In this document: positions 8,012-15,850 of the stretch, piece by piece
Layout: the number at the start of each line of letters is the position of its first letter
Numbering within the stretch: the stretch's first letter is position 1
DNA from: Fidelibacterota bacterium
GTDB lineage: Bacteria; Fidelibacterota; Marinisomatia; SCGC-AAA003-L08; GCA-2689995
DNA length: 35,766 bases
NCBI GenBank assembly: GCA_014381925.1
Contig: JACNKR010000037.1
Coordinates: forward strand, 1 to 35,766
Direction: 5' to 3'
The notes under the pieces: generated by a model
The model's input: the letters and a program-made list of their open reading frames with translations, nothing else
Told to the model about the DNA's origin: nothing
The model's database searches: none
Made by a program: the position numbers and the translations under genes

Positions 8012-9271
8012 CTATTTAAACTTTCCAAAAAACTTACGAATTGGTAGAGAAAGTAAATCTTTTTCTGTCAAATAGACCATAATTGCAGTTAATATAATAC
8101 TAAAGAAAATTACGCTATATGCTACAGCTCTCACTTTTATAAACCCATCATAAAGCAAATCACCTTCAATAAATTTAAATAGTGGTAATTCGGCAAGTAC
8201 GGCAGCAGCAAGCCCTTTAGGTATAATGGAAGAAATTAGCACTGCTTCTCTAACTGATTCAGTTTTTGGTAAAATAAATTTAACAATTAAAAATCTAAAT
8301 GCATATATACCGAGTGTAATTATTATTCCACCAACTAGTATGAAAAAATTACCAAATTGTATTGATAATCCTAAATAGATAAAGAAAAATGTTTTAACTA
8401 AAAAGATAATTTCAGAGAAAAATTCTTTTTCAAATGCACTAAATTCTGCTAATTCATTTGAACTGAACTTTTTAACTATTGCAATTGGGATTTTTTTCGC
8501 ATTTGCTAAAAGAATACCAAAAACTAATACTGTTATTGGACCACTGTAACCCATACTATCAGCTAATCCATAAATGATAAATAAAAATGCAAGTGTAGTA
8601 AACATTGTATTTGGAAATTGACGAATTTTTTCTAGCACAATAGACCATAAAATTGCTCCCCCTAAGCCCAATAATGTTGCCATTACTAATGCGGTAAGCA
8701 ATTCACCTACAAATCCTAAAACAGTTAAATGTCCACTAATAAATGCATCTAAAAATGTTAGTGCTAATACAATACTTAAAACATCTGTGATAGCTGATTC
8801 TACAAATAAAAGTGATTTTGTTTTTTGGGAAATTTCTAAAAGGTTAATGAATGGCACTACGACTGCTGGTGAAATGCTTCCAAGTACAGCACCTGCATAA
8901 ATTGAAGTGAAAATATCTTGTGTAATAAATATAAATACCAAAATAGTCGTTATGGTAAAAGTGATAATAAAAGTAATTAACGCAATAGGGATACTATCTT
9001 TAAGAGATTCTTTTAAATTATTAATTGATAAATGATTTCCACCTTCAAATAACATTAAAATTAATGCAATTGAACTTAAAATAGGTCCTGCAAATCCGAA
9101 ATCTTGAGGTTTTAATATATTTAAAAAACTAGGTCCAATAAGAATTCCAATTAATATTAAAAGTAATACATCGGGGATTTTAGTTTTTTTAAACATTGCA
9201 GTAAAAATATGTGCTACAAAAATAATAATTCCAATTGATAAAACTAAATTTCCTAATTGACTATGATCCAT
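8012..9271 (-). CDS. Cation:proton antiporter (Na+/H+ exchanger family, CPA-type)
   Basis: A polytopic membrane protein of 419 residues with about 12 hydrophobic segments, expected to exchange Na+ or K+ for protons across the cytoplasmic membrane. The helix-break motif GSISPAVVVPF and the acidic helix ESAITDVLSIVLA correspond to the conserved ion-binding core of Na_H_Exchanger proteins. The first includes the SP(T/A) unwinding point, and the second has TD where CPA1 proteins have ND. FEGGNHLSINNLKES is also typical. There is no C-terminal TrkA domain. I chose the ATG at 9271 over one at 9283 because GGAG lies 6 bases upstream of 9271, while 9283 has no ribosome site. The start overlaps the preceding minus-strand gene by 11 bases, so the two form an operon. 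Confidence 0.88.
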   Translation of the reverse strand: MDHSQLGNLVLSIGIIIFVAHIFTAMFKKTKIPDVLLLILIGILIGPSFLNILKPQDFGFAGPILSSIALILMLFEGGNHLSINNLKESLKDSIPIALITFIITFTITTILVFIFITQDIFTSIYAGAVLGSISPAVVVPFINLLEISQKTKSLLFVESAITDVLSIVLALTFLDAFISGHLTVLGFVGELLTALVMATLLGLGGAILWSIVLEKIRQFPNTMFTTLAFLFIIYGLADSMGYSGPITVLVFGILLANAKKIPIAIVKKFSSNELAEFSAFEKEFFSEIIFLVKTFFFIYLGLSIQFGNFFILVGGIIITLGIYAFRFLIVKFILPKTESVREAVLISSIIPKGLAAAVLAELPLFKFIEGDLLYDGFIKVRAVAYSVIFFSIILTAIMVYLTEKDLLSLPIRKFFGKFK

Positions 9272-9974
9272 TAATTTCTCCATTTTGATTATTGTCTATA
9301 AAGCAGTCTTGCATTACCCAGACTGAAATTATACTCATGAGTAATGAAGGTAAATATCCTAATCCAAATATAATTTCAAAACCAGGAATATTAATTATTG
9401 CCAAAAATATAAAAAATATAAATAAATAAAATTCAATAGTTTTCCATTTTGATATAAGATGTAAAAATCCAGGATTATTTAAATTTGGGGTATTAATTGA
9501 TAATTCTAAAATAATCCACGCAAGAATTCTAAAAAATAAAAATTCAAATGCTAATAATAGATTTGAAATAATTACGGGTGGTTGATATTTATTCCAAAGG
9601 TTCAACTCCATTTCCATTGGCCATAAAAGATGAATTCCATTTAAGAAAAAAAATGAATCCACAAGAATATGAGATAGAACACCAATTGATAATCCCTTTC
9701 CCCAATATCTTAATTTTGGTTTATTTAGCAATTCTGATAATATTTGAAAAAATAAATAAATAAAAATAATAAATAAAAAACTATGTGTGGCTTTACGGTG
9801 GAAAAAATGGATTGGATCTAATATATTTAAAAAAAGTTTTCCAAATGCAACTGCAAAAATATCTAAATCGGGGATAAGAGAACCAATAATTATTGGAACA
9901 ATTAAATTCTTTTTAATAAATGGAAGTTTTCCAGTGTACATCCCAATTATCGCATGTGCTCCAGCGTGAGCCAT
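9261..9974 (-). CDS. YdjM-like membrane-bound metal-dependent hydrolase (DUF457)
   Basis: A 237-residue multi-spanning membrane protein of the YdjM/DUF457 group, annotated as membrane-bound metal-dependent hydrolases. The motifs are AGAHAIIG at the N-terminus, GSLIPDLDIFA (paired acidic residues), and HFFHRKATHSF (His-Arg-Thr-His). The rest is hydrophobic, with about five further helices. In E. coli YdjM is LexA-controlled; I see no SOS box here. The start has AAGGAAA 7-8 bases upstream. It is the first gene of a two-gene minus-strand operon with the antiporter and shares the 142-base divergent region 9975-10116 with the gene at 10117. The substrate is unknown. Confidence 0.8.
   Translation of the reverse strand: MAHAGAHAIIGMYTGKLPFIKKNLIVPIIIGSLIPDLDIFAVAFGKLFLNILDPIHFFHRKATHSFLFIIFIYLFFQILSELLNKPKLRYWGKGLSIGVLSHILVDSFFFLNGIHLLWPMEMELNLWNKYQPPVIISNLLLAFEFLFFRILAWIILELSINTPNLNNPGFLHLISKWKTIEFYLFIFFIFLAIINIPGFEIIFGLGYLPSLLMSIISVWVMQDCFIDNNQNGEINGS
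9278..9281 (-). promoter_or_regulatory. Ribosome-binding site fixing the antiporter start
   Basis: GGAG on the minus strand, 6 bases before the ATG at 9271-9269. It lies inside the longer alternative reading that begins at 9283 and so favours the shorter protein. Confidence 0.6.
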
Positions 9975-10116
9975 TAATTATTTTCCTTTTTTTGAAAAAA
10001 AATTAAATTGAATGAATTGGTCAGTGGTGTGATGTGGCAGTAAATTTTCACATATAAATTTAGGAAAATAACATCATATTAACCACACAGGAAAAAAAGA
10101 ATATTTAATTAAAATA

Positions 10117-10950
10117 ATGTCAATAAAACAAAAAATAGAAAAACAACTTATTGAATGTTATTCTTTAGAAAATAATGAAAATTCTATATATCACCCAATT
10201 AGATTTATTCAAGCTTCAAAATCATTAATAGGAATTAATCCTTTGGAAACAAATGAAATTTTGATTAATTGGAATGCTAATTATATTAATCAATTTAAAG
10301 TGAAACCAAATTTAGAACCCGAAATTTCAAATGTTGAATATTTTGCAAGCATGATAAATTTAGAAATTTTATTAAATGAAAAGAAATTTGATAAATCTAA
10401 AGACGAAATTTTAAGATTATTACAAGTGTCTACAGGTGAACCAATTCTTGAAATATTAATAATACATTCAATTAAAGATTTAGTTCAACTACCAACAATA
10501 CTTTCAATATATAGGTCCGTAAAATTTTGCAATGGAATTGATGTAAAAAATGCAATATTATTAGCGCTTGAATTATTAAAATCAAATGAAATTTCAATTA
10601 AAGACTTATCGAAAACTCAATTAATTGATATTTTTACAAGCATTATTGAAATTAAAAACACAGAATTTATTCGAAATGAAGAGATCATTAATAAATTAAA
10701 TTTGATTGATTTTTCAATTTTTCATGAATTAAATCTAATAAAAATTAAATCTGAATTTACTAAAAAGTTAATAGAAAAAGGTAGGGGAGTATTATTAGAT
10801 ATTATCAATGAAAATGAAAAAATATTAACTAAAAAAGAAAATATATTAATTTTAGATTCAATTCGTATAATTTTAAGATACAGAAATTCTAACGAAAATG
10901 ATAACTTATTGAATTATGCATCTTCTTTTATTGAAAGTAAAAATGACTAA
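10117..10950 (+). CDS. Hypothetical protein, helical, first gene of a long operon
   Basis: I do not recognise this 277-residue protein. It is rich in Ile, Asn, Glu, Lys and Leu, has no signal peptide or membrane helix, and looks all-helical, with repeated helix pairs (for example ILLALELLKSNEISIKDLSK). This is compatible with a HEAT- or TPR-like scaffold, but no clear repeat consensus can be shown. It contains only two or three cysteines and no obvious catalytic motif. It begins just after a divergent intergenic region and ends with an 8-base overlap into the DUF309 gene, so it is co-translated with DUF309 and endonuclease III. Confidence 0.7.
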   Translation: MSIKQKIEKQLIECYSLENNENSIYHPIRFIQASKSLIGINPLETNEILINWNANYINQFKVKPNLEPEISNVEYFASMINLEILLNEKKFDKSKDEILRLLQVSTGEPILEILIIHSIKDLVQLPTILSIYRSVKFCNGIDVKNAILLALELLKSNEISIKDLSKTQLIDIFTSIIEIKNTEFIRNEEIINKLNLIDFSIFHELNLIKIKSEFTKKLIEKGRGVLLDIINENEKILTKKENILILDSIRIILRYRNSNENDNLLNYASSFIESKND

Positions 10951-11329
10951 ACAAGAAGAAATGGATTTACTATTTGACAAAGGTATTGTTGCTTTTAATA
11001 ATAAAAATTTTTATGATGCGCATGAATATTGGGAAGAATTATGGACTAAATATTATTTTAAAGATAGATTATTAATTCAAGGGTTAATACAAGTATCTGT
11101 TGGGTATTTTCATATTACAAATTTAAATTTAAATGGTGCAAAAGGATTGTTTACTAAATGCTTACCAAAATTAGAAAAGTTTATATTGTCTAATAATAGA
11201 ATTTCAAATATCAATGAACTGATAATAATAATTAATAAAGCTAAATTATGCGTAGAAAATATAAAAGAAGTAAATGACTTTAATTGGGATTATTCAATAA
11301 AATTAAAACAAATTAATTATGCCACTTGA
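10943..11329 (+). CDS. DUF309 domain protein
   Basis: A small soluble helical protein of the DUF309 family, function unknown. The family pattern is clear: FDKGIVAFNNKNFYDAHEYWEELW is followed by RLLIQGLIQVSVGYFHI and then NGAKGLF. The frame is open from 10916, but I place the start at ATG 10943 (MTKQEEMDLLF), which brings the protein to the usual DUF309 size (128 residues) and overlaps the upstream stop by 8 bases. Its TGA stop lies inside the first codons of nth (11-base overlap). Confidence 0.85.
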   Translation: MTKQEEMDLLFDKGIVAFNNKNFYDAHEYWEELWTKYYFKDRLLIQGLIQVSVGYFHITNLNLNGAKGLFTKCLPKLEKFILSNNRISNINELIIIINKAKLCVENIKEVNDFNWDYSIKLKQINYAT

Positions 11330-11963
11330 ATCATTGAATAATAAAAAAATTAGAATGAGGTATGTTTTAGATAAATTGAAAAATGAATATCCAAATTCAA
11401 AATGTTCATTAAATTATAATTCTCCATTTCAATTATTAGTTGCAACTATTTTATCTGCTCAATGTACAGATGAACGAGTGAATAAAGTTACATTTAACAT
11501 GTTTAAAAATTATCCAACTGTTTTTAAATTAAATGAATTATCACAGAAGGAAATTGGTAAATTAATATATTCAACAGGGTTTTATAATAATAAATCTAAA
11601 TCAATTAAAAAGCTATGTGAAATATTAATATCTAAATATAATGGTGAAATTCCTAAAACAATGGATGAACTTCATGAGTTACCGGGGACAGGGCGTAAAA
11701 CTGCAAATGTTGTTTTAGGAAATGCATTTAATATCCCAGGAATGGTTGTTGATACACATGTTACACGAATTACGAATTTATTAAAATTCGTTAAAACAAT
11801 AAATGCAGTAAAAATTGAACGAGAATTAGAAAAAATAGTCCCACATGAAGATTGGACATTATTTTCTCATTTATTAATCGACCATGGAAGAGCAACATGT
11901 ATTGCCAATAGACCAAAATGTCAGGATTGTATTCTTGCTGAATATTGTCCTTCAAAAAAATAA
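11319..11963 (+). CDS. nth: Endonuclease III (DNA glycosylase/AP lyase)
   Basis: Base-excision repair enzyme that removes oxidised pyrimidines and cleaves the AP site. It is full length (214 residues). The helix-hairpin-helix motif is LPGTGRKTANVVL with catalytic Lys127. The catalytic Asp145 lies in VVDTHVTR, 18 residues later, the same spacing as K120 and D138 in the E. coli enzyme. The C-terminal 4Fe-4S ligand set is C-x6-C-x2-C-x5-C (CIANRPKCQDCILAEYC). The early LLVATILSAQCTD block is also canonical. The ATG overlaps the DUF309 stop by 11 bases. Confidence 0.96.
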   Translation: MPLESLNNKKIRMRYVLDKLKNEYPNSKCSLNYNSPFQLLVATILSAQCTDERVNKVTFNMFKNYPTVFKLNELSQKEIGKLIYSTGFYNNKSKSIKKLCEILISKYNGEIPKTMDELHELPGTGRKTANVVLGNAFNIPGMVVDTHVTRITNLLKFVKTINAVKIERELEKIVPHEDWTLFSHLLIDHGRATCIANRPKCQDCILAEYCPSKK

Positions 11964-11973
11964 AAAGGAAACT

Positions 11974-12159
11974 ATGAACGAATTATTATTAAAATTAAAT
12001 TTAGTAACGCTTTTAAAATCACTAATATTAGGTGGTATTGTAGGTGCAATATTTGCCATTTTTAAATTAAAACCACCAGCACCCGATCAATTTGCAGGTA
12101 TTCTTGGGATTTTTGGAATATTTATTGGATGGTGGATTGTATCTCAATATGTTAATTAA
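11974..12159 (+). CDS. XapX-like small membrane protein (DUF1427)
   Basis: A 61-residue protein with two hydrophobic segments (around residues 15-30 and 38-56) separated by FKLKPPAPDQFAG. This matches the XapX pattern: a glycine-rich first helix, a P-x-P-P/A-P loop, and GILGIFGIFIGWWIV. The function is unknown. The frame is open further upstream, but ATG 11974 has AAAGGAA 4-5 bases upstream and gives the family length. Confidence 0.75.
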   Translation: MNELLLKLNLVTLLKSLILGGIVGAIFAIFKLKPPAPDQFAGILGIFGIFIGWWIVSQYVN

Positions 12160-12184
12160 TTCTTTTAATAGCAGATATTAATTA

Positions 12185-12424
12185 GTGTCATTTTTTATTA
12201 GAAATTTTTGGAAAACCGTTATTTTTATTGTTGGAACAATAATTACAATTTTGGGGGTAATTATGCTGTTTACGCCAGGGCAGGGAATTTTAACAATAAT
12301 ATTTGGTTTAGGAATTTTGGCGACTGAATTTGTGTGGGCAAAACAATTAAACCAAAAGTTAAAAAATTACTTAAAGAAAAAAGGACATAATTTAAAATCA
12401 TTTATAAAAGGGAAGAAAAAATGA
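12185..12424 (+). CDS. PGPGW-type small transmembrane protein
   Basis: A 79-residue membrane protein. Two hydrophobic helices (residues ~8-26 and ~32-48) flank FTPGQG, the position of the PGPGW signature in the family of the same name. ILTIIFGLGILATEFVWAKQL and a very basic tail (KKKGHNLKSFIKGKKK) follow. The start is GTG with no clear ribosome site; no ATG gives a complete first helix. The stop overlaps the start of the following lipoprotein gene as ATGA. The function is unknown. Confidence 0.7.
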   Translation: MSFFIRNFWKTVIFIVGTIITILGVIMLFTPGQGILTIIFGLGILATEFVWAKQLNQKLKNYLKKKGHNLKSFIKGKKK

Positions 12425-13041
12425 AAACTGTAAAACAATTAATTGTTTATTATTTAACTTTTTTTATTATTAGCTGTGGAGCAAAACCTCCAATCTCAGT
12501 TTCAGAGGCAAGAGAAATGGAGTCTCGAATTGTTTTTGGAGAATCACGCCAAATAATAAAAGCATCGATGAATGTTTTGCAAGATATGTATTACTCTATT
12601 GAAGAAGTTGATTCTGATATGGGTATTCTTATTGCCACCAAAGTATCTGAAGGAAAGCAAGCTGAAATTAGACAAGAAAGATCAGTTGTCGAAGCAGTTC
12701 CCGTTTGGAAAAAAATCCTAGTAGGTGTTTTTATTATTTCAATTGTTAGTGGTATTATGTATTTAATTTCTGGAGGAAGTAATGATAATGGTAATTCTCA
12801 ACATTCTTCCCATAGTCATAACCCAATTTTATCTAACCATTACGATGGAAATAGTGAAATAATATATAGATATAGAGTAACAATAAATGCGTCTGAATAT
12901 GGTATTGATGAAACGAAGCTTCGTATCTCAGCACAAGGAGAACAAATTAAAGATGGCGAAATTACAAATGCAGGTCCAATCCATGATGCACAATTTTATA
13001 ATAAATTTTATCAATCTCTTCAAAATGAATTAGGATATTAA
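12421..13041 (+). CDS. Hypothetical lipoprotein with internal membrane segment
   Basis: Unrecognised, 206 residues. The N-terminus has a lipoprotein signal with a lipobox-like IISC (Cys19). The next ~75 residues (LQDMYYSIEEVDSDMGILIATKV) look like a periplasmic alpha/beta domain seen in uncharacterised lipoproteins: a short peptide containing a helix and an 'Y.I..vD...GiL.A.K' strand. A second hydrophobic helix (VGVFIISIVSGIMYLIS, ~100-117) and a low-complexity Ser/His/Asn linker precede a C-terminal beta-rich domain that resumes with YRYRVTINAS. A membrane helix in the middle of a lipoprotein is odd and suggests two tethers. The start overlaps the upstream stop by 4 bases. Confidence 0.65.
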   Translation: MKTVKQLIVYYLTFFIISCGAKPPISVSEAREMESRIVFGESRQIIKASMNVLQDMYYSIEEVDSDMGILIATKVSEGKQAEIRQERSVVEAVPVWKKILVGVFIISIVSGIMYLISGGSNDNGNSQHSSHSHNPILSNHYDGNSEIIYRYRVTINASEYGIDETKLRISAQGEQIKDGEITNAGPIHDAQFYNKFYQSLQNELGY

Positions 13042-13054
13042 TAGAGTTCTACAA

Positions 13055-13675
13055 ATGCTAGCAATAATCATTTCAAGTTTAATAGGGTATTTATGTGGTT
13101 CTTTTCAAAGTGCATATATTTTGGGAAAAACAATAAATAAAATAGATATTCGAGATCATGGTACTACAAATGCAGGAGCATCTAATGTCACAATGGTAAT
13201 GGGGGTGAAATTTGGATTTCTCACTTTTATATTAGATATGTTAAAAGTAATCATCGCGATGAATATTGTTTCATATATGTTTCAAATTAGTCAAAATCTT
13301 GAAATATATTCAGGGTTATTTGCTGTACTCGGACATATATTTCCTTTTTATTTAAATTTTAAAGGAGGAAAGGGAGTTGCATCATTAATAGGAATATTTT
13401 TTGTAATTAATTTTCAATTCGGTTCTTTGATTCTTTTTACACTTATGGTTTTTACAATATTATTTAATTATATTGGTTTAACTGGTATATTTTTATATGT
13501 AATTAGCCCATTTTGTTTATATTTTCTTGGTGCTGACCTTTTTGTTCTATTTATTGCTACTTTAGTATCATTTATTGGAATTTTTAAGCATAGAGAAAAT
13601 GTCTGTAAAATAAGAAAAAATGAAGAAAAACAAGTCCGTGAGTTTTTAAAAGAAAAATTTATTAAAGGAATATAA
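13055..13675 (+). CDS. plsY: Glycerol-3-phosphate acyltransferase PlsY
   Basis: A membrane acyltransferase that moves an acyl group from acyl-phosphate to glycerol-3-phosphate, the first step of phospholipid synthesis. Length (206) and hydrophobic pattern fit PlsY. Its three signature blocks are present: GSFQSAYILGK near the N-terminus, RDHGTTNAGASN (canonical RxxGSGNxGATN), and GHIFPFYLNFKGGKGVAS. The glycerol kinase gene four genes downstream makes the glycerol-3-phosphate substrate. The ribosome site is weak. Confidence 0.95.
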   Translation: MLAIIISSLIGYLCGSFQSAYILGKTINKIDIRDHGTTNAGASNVTMVMGVKFGFLTFILDMLKVIIAMNIVSYMFQISQNLEIYSGLFAVLGHIFPFYLNFKGGKGVASLIGIFFVINFQFGSLILFTLMVFTILFNYIGLTGIFLYVISPFCLYFLGADLFVLFIATLVSFIGIFKHRENVCKIRKNEEKQVREFLKEKFIKGI

Positions 13676-13678
13676 ATC

Positions 13679-14866
13679 TTGAATTCTAATCAAAATTATT
13701 CAGATGATGTTAAAATATTAAATATTAATAATAGAGAAATTATTCTCATTGGAACTGCACATATTTCAAAAGTGTCTGCAAACCTTGTTGATGAAGTGAT
13801 ACGAAATGAGTCTCCTGATTGTGTATGTTTAGAATTGGATGAAAAAAGATTTTCGTCATTAAAAAATGCTAAAAAATGGGAAAATTTAAACCTTAAAGAA
13901 GTAATTAAGAATCAGCAATTAAGTACTTTATTATTAAATGTTGCATTAGCTTCATACCAAAAAAAACTGGCTAAAAAGTTAGATATCCAACCCGGAAATG
14001 AATTTTTAATTGCTACCAATACTGCCGAAGAATTAAATATTCCAATAGAATTATGTGATCGAGATATTCGAATTACATTAAGACGAACATGGAAAAGTTT
14101 ATCTTTATTGGAAAAATTAAAATTAATATTTTCAGGCGATGATAGTGGTGATATTGAAAAAGAAATTGATGAGGATTTACTTGCTGAATTAAGGAAAACA
14201 GATGTTATTTCCAAAATGATAAAAAGTTTAGGTGAATCGGTACCGTCTTTAAAAAGAGTTTTAATAGATGAGAGAGATTATTACCTTGCAGAAAAAATTC
14301 GTTTATCAAAAGGAAATAAGGTTGTTGCAGTTGTAGGTGCCGGACATATGTCAGGTATAATAGAATACCTTGAAACAGATAAAAAAATTGACTTATCCAA
14401 GATAGAAAAAATCCCTCCTGTATCTTTTGGCTGGAAAATATTTGGTTGGTCTATTCCGGTTTTGATAATCGGTTCAATTATTTATATTGGAATTAATCAA
14501 GGTTTAGGTAAGGCTGGAGAAAATATATTGATCTGGAGTTTAGCAAATGGGATACCTGCAATGATTGGTGCTTTAATTTCATTTGCACATCCAATGACAA
14601 TTCTTTCCGCATTTTTTGGTGCACCCTTAACAAGTTTAACTCCAGTGATTGGTGCGGGTTATGTGTCTGCTTTTGTTCAAATTAATTTTGCACCTCCACT
14701 TGTTAAAAATTTTACTTCTGTAACCGATGATTTTTCATCACCTAAAAAATGGTGGAGTAATAAGTTATTAAAAGTATTTCTTATTTTCATTTTAACAAGT
14801 TTAGGGTCAGCAATTGGAACTTATGTTGGTGCATTTAAAATTTTTAATAATTTATTTAAAGGATAG
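13679..14866 (+). CDS. TraB/PrgY family membrane protein
   Basis: A 395-residue TraB-family protein. The family signature IILIGTAHISKVS is near the N-terminus, the conserved glutamate block CVCLELDEKRF follows, and AVVGAGHMSGI closes the soluble domain. The last ~150 residues hold four or five membrane helices (around 255-275, 283-305, 310-335, 365-390). TraB-like proteins are related to TIKI/EreA-type metal-dependent hydrolases; PrgY is proposed to inactivate a peptide pheromone. The substrate here is unknown. The TTG start has AAAGGA about 8 bases upstream, and no ATG lies nearby in frame. Confidence 0.85.
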   Translation: MNSNQNYSDDVKILNINNREIILIGTAHISKVSANLVDEVIRNESPDCVCLELDEKRFSSLKNAKKWENLNLKEVIKNQQLSTLLLNVALASYQKKLAKKLDIQPGNEFLIATNTAEELNIPIELCDRDIRITLRRTWKSLSLLEKLKLIFSGDDSGDIEKEIDEDLLAELRKTDVISKMIKSLGESVPSLKRVLIDERDYYLAEKIRLSKGNKVVAVVGAGHMSGIIEYLETDKKIDLSKIEKIPPVSFGWKIFGWSIPVLIIGSIIYIGINQGLGKAGENILIWSLANGIPAMIGALISFAHPMTILSAFFGAPLTSLTPVIGAGYVSAFVQINFAPPLVKNFTSVTDDFSSPKKWWSNKLLKVFLIFILTSLGSAIGTYVGAFKIFNNLFKG

Positions 14867-14869
14867 ATT

Positions 14870-15850
14870 TTGATTAAACCAATTGAAACTGAATTAACAA
14901 AAATGTTAAAAATTAAATATCCAATAATTATGGCTCCTATGTTTTTAGTATCCAATACTAAAATGATAATTGAAGCTGTGAAGTCGGGTATAACGGGAGC
15001 AATTCCTGCATTAAACTATAGAACAATATCAGAATTTGAAATAGCTTTAAAAGAGCTTAAAGATGCAAATTGTAAACCGTTTGGAATTAATTTAATTGTA
15101 AATAAATCGAACATTAAATTTAAAGAACAGTTAAAAGTCTGTCTGGATTATAATGTAGATTTTATATTGACTTCACTTGGTTCTCCACAAAAAGTAATTG
15201 AAGCGTGTAAGCCAAAAGGAATTAAAGTATTTTGTGATGTAGTAGATGAAAAATATGCCCTAAAAGTTGAAAAATTAGGTGCTGATGCAATAATTGCTGT
15301 TAATTCAAATGCAGGTGGACATGCTGGACCAACAACTCCAGAAATATTAATCCCTAAATTATTAGAAATATGTGATATTCCTGTAATTTCTGCGGGTGGA
15401 ATTGGTAATGGAAAAGGTATAAAAGATATGTTAGATTTAGGGGCATGTGGACTTTCAATGGGGACTATTTTTATTGCCTGCAAAGAAGCTGATATAACAC
15501 AAGAATATAAACAGGCAATTATTGATAGTGGTGCAAAAGATATTGTGATGACGACAAAATTATCTGGTTCACCGTGTACTGTGATAAATACTCCATTTGT
15601 TCAACAAATAGGTACTCAACAATCTTGGTTTGAGTCAGTTTTAAATAAAAATAAAAAGTTAAAAAAATATGCAAAAATGTTAACAGCATATAAGGGATTT
15701 AAAATGTTAAGGAATTCTTCTCTTAATGCATCATATAAAAATATGTGGTGTGCAGGTCCTTCCTGCGAATTTGTGAATGAAATAAACCCAATTAATAAAA
15801 TTGTTTCTGATTTACTACAAGAATATGAAATTTTATTAGAAGAAAAATGA
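14870..15850 (+). CDS. Nitronate monooxygenase-like FMN oxidoreductase
   Basis: A TIM-barrel flavoprotein of the 2-nitropropane dioxygenase/nitronate monooxygenase family, 326 residues. Motifs: YPIIMAPMFLVSN (N-terminal FMN site), AVNSNAGGHAG (catalytic-region His), and PVISAGGIGNGKGIKDML followed by GACGLSMGTIFIACKEA (phosphate binding). Members oxidise nitronates or act as enoyl-ACP reductase-like enzymes (FabK), so the exact substrate is open. The TTG start has AAGGA 6-7 bases upstream. The TGA overlaps the glpK start by 4 bases. Confidence 0.85.
   Translation: MIKPIETELTKMLKIKYPIIMAPMFLVSNTKMIIEAVKSGITGAIPALNYRTISEFEIALKELKDANCKPFGINLIVNKSNIKFKEQLKVCLDYNVDFILTSLGSPQKVIEACKPKGIKVFCDVVDEKYALKVEKLGADAIIAVNSNAGGHAGPTTPEILIPKLLEICDIPVISAGGIGNGKGIKDMLDLGACGLSMGTIFIACKEADITQEYKQAIIDSGAKDIVMTTKLSGSPCTVINTPFVQQIGTQQSWFESVLNKNKKLKKYAKMLTAYKGFKMLRNSSLNASYKNMWCAGPSCEFVNEINPINKIVSDLLQEYEILLEEK

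Noticed and set aside
9257..9283. Antiporter starting at 9283
   Set aside because: No ribosome site precedes it, while GGAG is ideally placed for the ATG at 9271.
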